The notes beneath the pieces were generated by a model that ran no database searches, had not been told where the DNA came from, and saw only the letters and a list, made by a program, of their open reading frames with translations. The translations under genes were made by a program, and so were the position numbers. From Propionibacteriaceae bacterium (GTDB lineage: Bacteria > Actinomycetota > Actinomycetes > Propionibacteriales > Propionibacteriaceae), in assembly GCA_027492675.1 (NCBI GenBank), contig JAPUEI010000050.1, forward strand, positions 20,658-84,657: a stretch of 64,000 nt of DNA, given 5' to 3'. Shown in pieces: positions 25,745 to 33,360 of the stretch; the stretch's first letter is position 1; each line of letters starts with the position of its first letter.

Positions 25745-25760
25745 ATGTCGGCGTGACATA
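25745..25760. promoter_or_regulatory. Second dyad ATGTC-GGCGT-GACAT
   Basis: A 5-bp perfect inverted repeat with a 5-bp spacer lies 81 bp before the GntR start codon. It shares its half-sites with the mmsA operator but has a wider spacer. It may be an autoregulatory or lower-affinity site. Confidence 0.5.
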
Positions 25761-25840
25761 CTCAAGAGCCTCCGGGCGGCGGCGAGGTCGGCATCAGGCG
25801 GGCTTCGAGGACGAGCGGTGCCGGGGCCGGAAGGATCGAG

Positions 25841-26572
25841 ATGACCGAGGTCTCCATCGAGGTCGACCGCACGTCCGACGTGCCACTCCATCAGCAGGTG
25901 TCCGCGGCCCTGCGCGCGGCCATCGCCTCGGGCGAGCTCGGCCCGGGGGCACGGGTGGAGAACGAGATCGACCTCGCCACGCGGCTCGGCCTCAGCCGCC
26001 CGACGGTCCGGCGCGCGATGGAGGACCTCGTCCACGCGGGTCTCGTGACGCGTCGTCGCGGCAGCGGCACGATCGTGTCTCCGAGCCAAGTCCGTCGCCG
26101 GCTGAGCCTCACCTCGCTGTTCGACGATCTCGAAGCCGAAGGTCGCAAACCCACCTCGACGGTGCTCGAGTTCTCGATCACACCTGGGTCGGCCGAGATC
26201 ACCGAGGTCCTGGGCCTCGAGCCGAAGGCCGGGGTCCTCACCATCCGGCGGGTCCGCTACGCCAGCGGCGAACCATTGGCGATCCTCACCAACGAGCTCC
26301 CGGCCGAGTACGCCCCCGAGTACGGGACGCTCGGCACCTCCGGCCTGTACGCGAGTCTGCGTGAGCAGGGCATCGTCATCGCCGGTGCGACGCAGCGGAT
26401 CGGAGCGCGACTCGCGACCCATGCCGAAGCCGACCTGCTGGGCGAGAGGCCGGGCGCCGCGCTGCTCACGCTCGAGCGACTTGCGTACTCCGCCTCCGGT
26501 CGCATCATCGAACGGGCCCACCACGTCTACCGGGCCAGCCTGTACTCGTTCGACATGTCCATCGGCCGCTAG
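25841..26572 (+). CDS. GntR-family regulator (HutC/UTRA type)
   Basis: A 243-residue regulator. The N-terminal winged helix (about 10-75) includes LHQQVSAALRAAIASGELGP and ATRLGLSRPTVRRAMEDLVH, followed by RRRGSGTIV. The C-terminal UTRA ligand-binding domain (about 90-240) has TSLFDDLEAEGRKPTSTVL and ends in AHHVYRASLYSFDMS. It is divergent from mmsA. Shared dyads at mmsA and iolB suggest that it controls inositol degradation and senses a pathway metabolite (inference). Confidence 0.85.
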   Translation: MTEVSIEVDRTSDVPLHQQVSAALRAAIASGELGPGARVENEIDLATRLGLSRPTVRRAMEDLVHAGLVTRRRGSGTIVSPSQVRRRLSLTSLFDDLEAEGRKPTSTVLEFSITPGSAEITEVLGLEPKAGVLTIRRVRYASGEPLAILTNELPAEYAPEYGTLGTSGLYASLREQGIVIAGATQRIGARLATHAEADLLGERPGAALLTLERLAYSASGRIIERAHHVYRASLYSFDMSIGR

Positions 26573-26616
26573 TCCGCGACTCCGAGGCCTTCTTCCGCCC
26601 GAGGGTCGCCCCCTAT

Positions 26617-27072
26617 CTGCTCGAGGAGAGGTTTAGGACTCCTCTCCGAGAGGGGTACGAAACCTCTCCCCGAGGGTATGGGACCTCTCCCCGAGGGTAT
26701 GGGACCTCTCCCCGAGGGGTACAGGACCTCTCCCCGAGGGGTGCGGGACCTCTCCTCGAGGGGTACGAGATCTCTCCTCGAGGGGTACGAGATCTCTCCC
26801 TGAGGGGTACGGGACCTCCCTGAGGGGGTGCCGGACCTCTGCTCGAGGAGAGGTTTAGGACTCCTCTCCGAGAGGGGTACGAAACCTCTCCTCGAGGGGT
26901 ACGAGATCTCTCCTCGAGGGGTACGAAACCTCTCCCCGAGGGGTACGAGATCTCTCCTCGAGGGGTGCGGGACCTCTCCTCGAGGGGTACGGGACCTCTC
27001 CGAGAGGGGTACGAAACCTCTCCCCGAGGGGTACGAGATCTCTCCTCGAGGGGTACGAGATCTCTCCTCGAC
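26617..27072. repeat. Large 22-bp tandem array, about 19 units (CTCTC orientation)
   Basis: About 455 bp consist of degenerate units of 22 bp, a few of 21, built as GAGRNCTCTCC then NCGAGGGGTAC. CTCTC occurs for example at 26642, 26664, 26685, 26706, 26728, 26750, 26772 and 26794. Units include the small palindromes GAGATCTC and CCTCGAGG. A 53-bp segment is duplicated at 26617 and 26839, showing expansion by duplication. The unit has no stop codon in several frames, so long open frames here are artefacts. The gap between the GntR and TetR genes contains nothing else except the element at 27095. Confidence 0.9.
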
Positions 27073-27094
27073 GTGGCGCGGGCCAATCCTTTCC

Positions 27095-27143
27095 GGGTCC
27101 CTGAGGAGTTGACCGACGGAGTCGGTCCACGTCTCGAAGGGCC
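27095..27143. repeat. 50-bp palindromic element after the array
   Basis: The element begins GGGTCCCTGAGGAG, has an inner imperfect palindrome TTGACCGAC-GGA-GTCGGTCCA, and ends CGTCTCGAAGGGCCC. A nearly identical copy sits at 52973-53022, also right after a 22-bp array. Confidence 0.85.
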
Positions 27144-27157
27144 CTTTCCTCCACGTC

Positions 27158-27203
27158 TTGACACCACTTGAACGCGGGTTCAAGATGTTGAACATGAGTT
27201 CAA
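27158..27203 (+). promoter_or_regulatory. Promoter and twin operators of the TetR/ABC operon
   Basis: A -35 TTGACA (27158-27163) and a -10-like CAAGAT (27181-27186) are 17 bp apart. Two dyads overlap them: CTTGAAC-GCGG-GTTCAAG (27167-27184) and TTGAAC-ATGA-GTTCAA (27188-27203). The predicted transcription start falls at the ATG at 27194, so the message is probably leaderless. A bound TetR would cover both the -10 and the start codon. Confidence 0.75.
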
Positions 27204-27859
27204 GTGACGACCGAAGTACACCGGCCCGCATTCGCGACGCGGCGGTGGAGCTGGTCGGCAGGCAGGGCTGGGACAGGACCACCACGCGCCAGATCGCGGA
27301 GGCGGCGTCCGTACCCGTGGGCCTGGTGAACTACCACTTCGGGTCCAAGGACGGGCTACGGCAGGCGTGCGACGACTGGGTGATCAGTGCGCTGGCCGAG
27401 GACAAGGGGCTGATCCTGGGGGCCGGCCCGCTGCCGCGGATGGACACCTACCTCGACGACCATCCCGAGTTGCGGCCGATCACCGAGTACATCGGGCAGT
27501 GCATGCGCTCGGGCGGTGCCGTCGCCGAGACCTTCTACGAGCGCATGGTCGAGATGACGCAGGAGATGATGACGCTGGCCGCCGACGCGGGCACCTTCCG
27601 CAGGTACGACGATCCGTACGCCGCCGCGGTCATCCTCGTCGCCTTCGGGGCGGGCGCCTCGCTGTTCAACACCACCATCGCGCGCCTGCTCGGCGGCACG
27701 AACCTGCTCGACAGCGCGACGTACAACCGGTACGCGATGACGACCGTCGACCTCTTCACCCACCCGCTGATCACCGATGAGCGCTATCTGAGCGCGCTCA
27801 AGACACCCGACGTACCCCCGACGACGGCCGAGGGCGACATTGGCAAGGAGAACGCATGA
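27194..27859 (+). CDS. TetR-family repressor of the ABC exporter operon
   Basis: A 221-residue regulator with an N-terminal HTH (ARIRDAAVELVGRQGWDRTT and QIAEAASVPVGLVNYHFGSK). The C-terminal ligand domain contains a long hydrophobic stretch, AAAVILVAFGAGASLFNTTI. The stop overlaps the ABC ATPase start as ATGA, so regulator and exporter form one operon. Twin operators overlap its start, which points to autoregulation, probably relieved by an exported compound. ATG 27185 is an alternative start that adds three residues. Confidence 0.85.
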   Translation: MSSSDDRSTPARIRDAAVELVGRQGWDRTTTRQIAEAASVPVGLVNYHFGSKDGLRQACDDWVISALAEDKGLILGAGPLPRMDTYLDDHPELRPITEYIGQCMRSGGAVAETFYERMVEMTQEMMTLAADAGTFRRYDDPYAAAVILVAFGAGASLFNTTIARLLGGTNLLDSATYNRYAMTTVDLFTHPLITDERYLSALKTPDVPPTTAEGDIGKENA

Positions 27860-28761
27860 CCACCACTGCGATAGAGATCTCGAACCTCGTCAAGAGGTTC
27901 GGCAGCACGACCGCGCTCGATGGGTTGACGATGTCCGTCCCGACCGGTCAGGTCCACGGCTTCCTCGGACCCAACGGTGCCGGCAAGTCCACGACCATCC
28001 GCGTGCTGCTCGGGCTGCTCCGCGCCGACTCGGGAAGCGCGCGCCTTCTGGGCGGCGACCCCTGGCGCGACGCGGCGAGCCTGCACCGTCGCCTGGCGTA
28101 CGTGCCGGGCGACGTCAACCTCTGGCCCAACCTCACCGGTGGTGAGGCGATCGACATCATCGGCCGTGCCCGCGGTGGTCTCGACAAGGCCAAGCGCGCC
28201 ATGCTCATCGAGCGCTTCGACCTCGACCCGACGAAGAAGGGGCGTGCGTACTCGAAGGGCAACCGTCAGAAGGTGGCACTCGTCGCGGCGCTCGCCTCCG
28301 ACGTCGAGCTGCTCCTACTCGACGAGCCCACGTCCGGCCTCGACCCGCTCATGGAGAAGGTCTTCAGCGACGTCATCGTGTCCGAGCGCAAGGACAACAC
28401 GACCGTGCTGCTGTCCAGCCACATCCTCAGCGAGGTCGAGCAGCTCTGCGACCACGTGAGCATCATCCGCGAAGGACAGATCGTCGAGACCGGCACGCTC
28501 GACCAGCTCCGCCACCTGCACCGTACGCGCCTGTCCGCGACGGTCCCGGATCCCTCCGTGCTGGCTGCGCTTCCCGGTGTGTACGGGCTCGCGACCGAGG
28601 GGGGCCGCACCACGTTCGAGGCCGACGACGACGCGATGTCGGGCGTGCTCGCCGCGCTGGCCCGCTCCGGCGCGACCGGCGTCACGGCCACGCCGCCGAG
28701 CCTTGAGGAACTGTTCCTGTCGCACTACGACACGCACGCGAGCGAGAAGGCCCTCGTATGA
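27856..28761 (+). CDS. ABC exporter ATP-binding protein
   Basis: The product is 301 residues. Walker A is GPNGAGKST (about residue 38) and Walker B is VELLLLDEPTSGLDP. The H-loop is in LLSSHILSEVEQ. The signature is YSKGNRQKV rather than LSGGQ, which is common in the antibiotic-export ABC-2 group (tetronasin/DrrA-like). A C-terminal extension (about 220-301) follows. It is coupled to the TetR gene upstream and overlaps the permease by 4 bp. Confidence 0.9.
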   Translation: MTTTAIEISNLVKRFGSTTALDGLTMSVPTGQVHGFLGPNGAGKSTTIRVLLGLLRADSGSARLLGGDPWRDAASLHRRLAYVPGDVNLWPNLTGGEAIDIIGRARGGLDKAKRAMLIERFDLDPTKKGRAYSKGNRQKVALVAALASDVELLLLDEPTSGLDPLMEKVFSDVIVSERKDNTTVLLSSHILSEVEQLCDHVSIIREGQIVETGTLDQLRHLHRTRLSATVPDPSVLAALPGVYGLATEGGRTTFEADDDAMSGVLAALARSGATGVTATPPSLEELFLSHYDTHASEKALV

Positions 28762-30362
28762 CCGGGTTCGGCACCGCGTTCCGCCTCGCGTTCCGGCGAA
28801 ACCGGATGTTCTACCTCTGGTGGGTGCTGAGCCTGTCGGTGCTCCTGCCGCTGACGGTGACGAAGTACCACGACCTCGTACCCGCGGGCCAAGAGGGACA
28901 GCTGGTCCTGGCCCAGCTCGTCAGCAACCCGACCATGCGCGCCATCCTCGGCCCGGCGTTCGATCTCAGCACCGCCGGCGGCTTCACGTTCTGGCGGGTG
29001 GGTACGTTCACGGCCGCGGCCGTCGGCATGATGGCCGCCCTCGGTGTCATCCGGGCGACGCGCGCCGAGGAGGAGGACGGGCGCGTCGAGCTCGTACGGG
29101 CCGGAGCCGTCTCTCCCGCCGCACCGCTGGCCGCGGGGATCGCCCTCGGATTGCTGGCTTGTACGGTCCTCGGCCTCGCCTCCGCGCTGATGATGGCCGC
29201 GGCGACCCCGGGCGTCGCGGGCGCCATCGCGACAGGCCTCGGCCTCATGCTGACCGGCGCCATGTTCGTGGGCGTCGGCGCCGTCTGGGCGCAGGTGTTC
29301 CCCTCCGCTCGTACGGCACGCGTCTGGTCCCTGGGCATCGTCCTTGGCGGCCTCTACCTCGCGCGCGCCATGGTCGACGCGCCCGCCTCGACGCCGACCC
29401 TCGACGCCTGGCGGTGGGCGATGCCTCTCGACTGGGCCGCGCTGGCCCGCCCGTACGCCTCCGAGCGCTGGTGGGTGTTCCTGCTGCCACTAGGGGTGAC
29501 GGTCATTCTCGTGGCGCTCGCTTTCTGGCTGGAGTCGGTTCGCGATGTGGGCGCGGGTCTCCGGGCCGCCTCTCGGGGCGCCGCCACCGCGGCCCCCTCG
29601 CTCTCCGGAGCGGTCGGCCTCTCCTGGCGCCTGTCGCGGGTCAGCATCATCGGCTGGACCGTCGGCATCCTCATCACGGCGGTCTCCATGGGCGCCCTGT
29701 CGACGACGGTCGACTCCGCGTTCACCGACCAGCCGCAGATCCTGGACATGCTGCGCAAGCTCGGCGGCGGCACCCAGGTCATCCGCGACGCGTTCTTCTC
29801 GGCGATGCTCGCGATCATGGCGACGATCGTCACGGTCGCCGGGATCATGCTGCTGTCGCGGATGCGTTCCGAGGAGAACGACGGCCACTCCGAGGTGATG
29901 CTGGCGACGGCGACGACGCGCTGGCGGTACGCGCTCAGCCTGCTCGCACCGGCCGTACTCCTCCCCGTCGTGCTCCTCGTCGCGAGCGGCGTGCTGCTGC
30001 CCGTGCTGCAAGCCCAGCAGGACGGCTCCTCGGCGGTCATCGGCACGATCACCACGGCGTCGCTCGCCCTCATCCCGGGGATCGTGCTCGTGATGGGCTT
30101 CGCGATGCTGCTCGTGGGATGGCTGCCGCGGTGGTACGGGTTGGCGTGGGTCGTCATCGGCTGGTCGATGGTCGCGTCGTGGGTGCTCGCGCTGTTCAAC
30201 CCACCCGACTGGCTCATCCGGCTGCAGCCCTGGGGGTTCCTGCCGCACCTACCGAGCGACCCCATGCGCTGGGGCGCGTTCAGCCTCGAGCTCGGTCTCG
30301 GCCTGGCCATGGTGGTCGCGGGCCTGGTGGGCTTCCGCCGCCGCGACATCGCGGGGAAGTAG
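28758..30362 (+). CDS. ABC-2 type exporter permease
   Basis: A 534-residue polytopic protein with about twelve transmembrane segments in two homologous halves, each opening with a FRLAFRRNR- or SWRLSRVSI-like amphipathic stretch. It resembles the large TnrB-like permeases that pair with one ATPase gene. The substrate is probably a hydrophobic toxic compound, but none is identifiable. It ends the TetR/ABC operon. Confidence 0.85.
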   Translation: MTGFGTAFRLAFRRNRMFYLWWVLSLSVLLPLTVTKYHDLVPAGQEGQLVLAQLVSNPTMRAILGPAFDLSTAGGFTFWRVGTFTAAAVGMMAALGVIRATRAEEEDGRVELVRAGAVSPAAPLAAGIALGLLACTVLGLASALMMAAATPGVAGAIATGLGLMLTGAMFVGVGAVWAQVFPSARTARVWSLGIVLGGLYLARAMVDAPASTPTLDAWRWAMPLDWAALARPYASERWWVFLLPLGVTVILVALAFWLESVRDVGAGLRAASRGAATAAPSLSGAVGLSWRLSRVSIIGWTVGILITAVSMGALSTTVDSAFTDQPQILDMLRKLGGGTQVIRDAFFSAMLAIMATIVTVAGIMLLSRMRSEENDGHSEVMLATATTRWRYALSLLAPAVLLPVVLLVASGVLLPVLQAQQDGSSAVIGTITTASLALIPGIVLVMGFAMLLVGWLPRWYGLAWVVIGWSMVASWVLALFNPPDWLIRLQPWGFLPHLPSDPMRWGAFSLELGLGLAMVVAGLVGFRRRDIAGK

Positions 30363-30404
30363 GTCGCCTGGCGGCTTTCGGGAACTGACAGCCCGGGGGC
30401 CGGC

Positions 30405-30575
30405 TCAGGCGCCGGCCTTCTGCTTGCGGATCATCTCGGTGCGGAGCGCCCAGAGCTCGGGGTCGTCCTTGACCAGGTACACCAGGCCGCAGTCCTTGGG
30501 GCCTGTGGCGCCCGGCCAGCACAAGGAGCAGGGGTCGCCGGGCCTGACGGGGCACTTCGCGTCGGGTCTGGCCAT
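30405..30575 (-). CDS. DUF6767-like Cys-rich mini-protein
   Basis: A 56-residue protein beginning MARPDAKCPVRPGDPCSLCW and continuing GATGPKDCGLVYLV. Cysteines at 8, 16, 19 and 29 (C-x7-C-x2-C-x9-C) suggest a bound metal. I recognise it as a small actinobacterial family annotated DUF6767; no role is known. GGAGCC lies directly before the start. It is convergent with the ABC permease gene and codon use is strongly GC3. Confidence 0.7.
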   Translation of the reverse strand: MARPDAKCPVRPGDPCSLCWPGATGPKDCGLVYLVKDDPELWALRTEMIRKQKAGA

Positions 30576-30685
30576 GGCTCCATCGTAGGCACCGCCCCTC
30601 GCTCGTCCGAATCCGCGTCACGTCATCCGGCCGTCACATCCCGCGCGCCACAATGGCGGCCTGAGCGAGAACGAGGAGGACGAAC

Positions 30686-31420
30686 GTGGCGCGACCGGTG
30701 ATCGGGATCTCGACGGGAGTGCTGCCGTTTCCGTACGGCGCCGTGCCCGAGTACCCGCTCAACTACGTACCCCACGACTACGTACAGGCCGTGCTCGCGG
30801 CCGGCGGACTGCCCATCGCGCTCAGCATGTACGACCCGGCCATCGATCCCGAAGGTGTCGCGGCCCAGCTCGCCCTGTGCGACGGGCTGCTGCTCTCGGG
30901 CGGCAACGCCGACGTCGACCCGTCCACCTACGACGAGCCCCGCCGGCCCGAGCTGGGCATCACGACGCCTGACCGTGACGCCCACGAGCTCGCGCTGCTG
31001 GCCGAGGCGCGCCGGCGAGGGATCCCGGTGCTCGGCATCTGCCGCGGCATCCAGGTGGTCAACGTCGCCTACGGCGGCACGCTGTACCAGGACCTTCCCA
31101 GCCAGTTCGGCCAGACGCAGAACCACGTACAGACCAGCCACCGCTCCGAGCCCCACCACGAGGTCGCCGTCGCCGAGGGTAGTCGGCTGTCCGCGATGGT
31201 CGGCGGACGCGTCGGTGTCACGAGCTTCCACCACCAGGCCGTGAAGGATGTCGGCGAGGGCCTCGCGGTCGTCGCCCGCGCCGACGACGGGCTCGTCGAG
31301 GCCGTCGAAGCGACCGACCACCCCTGGCTTCTGGCCGTGCAGTGGCACCCCGAGATGAGCCACGTCGCCGACGTGCCGTCGCACGAGGTGTTCGCGGCCT
31401 TCGTCGCAGCCTGCCGCTGA
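30686..31420 (+). CDS. Gamma-glutamyl-gamma-aminobutyrate hydrolase family (peptidase C26)
   Basis: A 244-residue class-I glutamine-amidotransferase-like hydrolase. The nucleophile Cys is in VLGICRGIQVVN (about residue 119) and the histidine/glutamate pair in AVQWHPEM. LLSGGNADVDPSTY and SFHHQAVKDVG also fit the PuuD group, which cleaves gamma-glutamyl bonds of GABA or related amines. The start is GTG. No polyamine genes are adjacent, so the substrate is uncertain. Confidence 0.85.
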   Translation: MARPVIGISTGVLPFPYGAVPEYPLNYVPHDYVQAVLAAGGLPIALSMYDPAIDPEGVAAQLALCDGLLLSGGNADVDPSTYDEPRRPELGITTPDRDAHELALLAEARRRGIPVLGICRGIQVVNVAYGGTLYQDLPSQFGQTQNHVQTSHRSEPHHEVAVAEGSRLSAMVGGRVGVTSFHHQAVKDVGEGLAVVARADDGLVEAVEATDHPWLLAVQWHPEMSHVADVPSHEVFAAFVAACR

Positions 31421-31427
31421 GCGACGT

Positions 31428-31441
31428 AATGTACGGACATA
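31428..31441. promoter_or_regulatory. Operator-like AATGTACGGACATA upstream of iolB
   Basis: This near-palindrome ends 20 bp before the iolB start and matches the mmsA operator at 11 of 14 positions. It overlaps AT-rich sequence (TAATGT, CATATC) that could serve as the -10. It links iolB and mmsA to one regulator. Confidence 0.55.
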
Positions 31442-31461
31442 TCCCGATCTGAGGAGCGTTC

Positions 31462-32328
31462 GTGAGCGATCTCGTCGTCCGTGGCGGTGACGGACCAGTC
31501 CGTCTCGCCGTCGACCCGTCCACCCGTGACGGCTGGACCTGGACCGGTCTCCAGATCATCGACCTCGACGGTGGACCGTACTCGCTCACCCTCGACGCCC
31601 AGGAGGCGCTGGTCATCCCGCTCGTCGCCGACGCCACCGTGACCGTTGCAGGCGAGAGCCACCACCTGACCCGTACCAGCGTCTTCGACCACGTCGCCGA
31701 CACCCTCTACGTGCCCACCGCCGAGACGATCACCCTGGAGGGCCGCGGGCGGGTCGCCCTCGCGACCGCCACGACCACCACCACGTACCTCGTCGCGTTC
31801 CTCCCCGCCGCCGACGTGCCGGTCGCCACGCGCGGGGCTGGGAACATGACGCGTCTGGTGCGCAACTACGCGATGCCGGGCTCGTTCTCCGGGTGCGCGA
31901 AGCTGCTCGTGTGCGAGGTCATCACGCCTGGCGGCAACTGGTCCAGCTACCCGGCGCACAAGCACGACGAGCACACCGCGAGCGAGCGCGAGCTCGAGGA
32001 GATCTACTACTACGAGATCGCTGACTCGCCCACCGGCACGCCCGGCTTCGGCTATCACCAGACCACGTCGACCGACCCTCAGCGGCCGATCGACGTGCTC
32101 ACCGAGGTCCGTACAGGCGATGCCGTTCTCGTACCCCACGGCTGGCACGGGCCCGTCGTCGCGGCGCCGGGGCACGACATGTACTACCTCAACGTCATGG
32201 CGGGTCCGTCCCCCGATCGCGACTGGCTGATCAGTGACCACCCCGATCAGGCGTGGGTACGGGGTCTGTGGCCGGAGCTCCCGGTCGACCCGCGGCTGCT
32301 CACGAGCGACGGAGAGCCTCGGCGCTGA
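31462..32328 (+). CDS. iolB: 5-deoxy-glucuronate isomerase
   Basis: A 288-residue double-cupin enzyme that isomerises 5-deoxy-D-glucuronate in myo-inositol catabolism. The metal-binding segment is SYPAHKHDE followed by ELEEIYYYEI, and a second cupin half carries DAVLVPHGWHGPVVAAPGHD. Length is normal for IolB. GTG 31462 is preceded by GAGGAG. The rest of the iol pathway is outside the window, except mmsA 6 kb away, which shares an operator. Confidence 0.92.
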   Translation: MSDLVVRGGDGPVRLAVDPSTRDGWTWTGLQIIDLDGGPYSLTLDAQEALVIPLVADATVTVAGESHHLTRTSVFDHVADTLYVPTAETITLEGRGRVALATATTTTTYLVAFLPAADVPVATRGAGNMTRLVRNYAMPGSFSGCAKLLVCEVITPGGNWSSYPAHKHDEHTASERELEEIYYYEIADSPTGTPGFGYHQTTSTDPQRPIDVLTEVRTGDAVLVPHGWHGPVVAAPGHDMYYLNVMAGPSPDRDWLISDHPDQAWVRGLWPELPVDPRLLTSDGEPRR

Positions 32329-32392
32329 CCCGTATCCCGTGACAGCGGCTCGACGCGTGGGACAGGATGGGGATCACGGAACGGAGGTCCAC

Positions 32393-32797
32393 ATGGGCGC
32401 CATCGACGACTACCTGGCCGAGCTCGAGCCGGAGACCGCGACGATCATCGGCGACGCGTACTCGCTCGCCACTGAGCTCGTGCCCGAGGCTGAACAGGAC
32501 GTGTCGTACGGGATGGCCGCCCTCACGTACCTCGGGAGCCCGATGCTCGCGGTGAAGCTCGCGAAGACCCACATCGGCCTCTATCCGTACAGCCCCGCCG
32601 TCATCAGCGACGTGCTCGGTCACCTGCCGCCGATCCGCGGGCTGGCCTCGGCCAAGGGCACGATCCGGGTGCGGCCCGACGTCCCGATTCCCGAGGTCCT
32701 CGTCCGGTCCCTGGTGCTTGCGCGCAGCATCGAGATCCAAGCCGCGTCCACCTCCAGGCGGCGGCCACGCGCGCCACGGACGACGCACGATGGCTAA
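32393..32797 (+). CDS. DUF1801-family protein
   Basis: A 134-residue small soluble protein. The core YLAELEPETATIIGDAYSLA, DVSYGMAALTYLGSPML and HIGLYPYSPAVI fits the DUF1801/YdhG-like fold. These proteins are sometimes described as frataxin-like; the function is unknown. A good ribosome binding site (GGAGG) precedes ATG 32393. The C-terminal tail is basic and low in complexity. Confidence 0.7.
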   Translation: MGAIDDYLAELEPETATIIGDAYSLATELVPEAEQDVSYGMAALTYLGSPMLAVKLAKTHIGLYPYSPAVISDVLGHLPPIRGLASAKGTIRVRPDVPIPEVLVRSLVLARSIEIQAASTSRRRPRAPRTTHDG

Positions 32798-32847
32798 CCG
32801 GACCCAGATCACCTACGCGGAGTGCGTCATATGGCAAGGTGTGACGT

Positions 32848-33315
32848 ATGGCACCCCGTACTGTGCACTACGCCTTCGCACACAGGATCCTCCGCGATCT
32901 GGCGCTCGATACCCACGTCGACCTCGTGGGCGAGGCGATCGGCGTCGATCTCGGCCCGAAGTTCGCGACCATGTGGGACGACGCGAACGCGAGCGTCCCC
33001 GAGACTGACCGGGTGGCGCCCGACGGCCTCGCCACGTACGTCGTCCAGCGTCCCGACTACGCCGGCGTGCTCGTGACGCTCCCGGCGCCCGTCGAGCCGG
33101 CCGAGGCCCACGCGGTCATGGTGGTCCGCGGCGCGACCCCTGCCGACACTTCGTACTTCACCTGGGAGCACGGTCTCGATGTCGTGACCGGTGCCCCGAC
33201 GGTCTACCTGTGCGGCTGGAACCACGACGGCGCCCACGTCAACTACGGCACCCGCCCCGAGCTCTCCATCGACTCGTTCGTCTCCGAGATCGGCGCCCGC
33301 CTCGCGAACGGCTGA
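32848..33315 (+). CDS. Conserved hypothetical protein
   Basis: A 155-residue soluble, acidic protein of mixed alpha/beta composition. Notable stretches are TYVVQRPDYAGVLVTLPAP, VMVVRGATPADTSYF and VYLCGWNHDGAHVNYG. I do not recognise the family. Codon use matches the genome. Near-repeats CATATGGCAAG and CGTATGGCACC lie around its start. It is probably a separate unit from the DUF1801 gene 50 bp upstream. Confidence 0.6.
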   Translation: MAPRTVHYAFAHRILRDLALDTHVDLVGEAIGVDLGPKFATMWDDANASVPETDRVAPDGLATYVVQRPDYAGVLVTLPAPVEPAEAHAVMVVRGATPADTSYFTWEHGLDVVTGAPTVYLCGWNHDGAHVNYGTRPELSIDSFVSEIGARLANG

Positions 33316-33360
33316 CCAAGGCCCGCCCGTGAGCGTCAGCTCTGGTCCGGGCGGGTCGAC

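Noticed and set aside
26617..27072. A CRISPR array
   Set aside because: Units are contiguous tandem repeats with no unique spacers between them, and no cas genes are in the window.
26569..27285. Long open frames on both strands across the tandem array, encoding Arg/Pro/Glu-rich repeat peptides
   Set aside because: The 22-bp unit lacks stop codons in several frames, so any array stays open in many frames at once. No ribosome binding site or normal codon bias supports translation.
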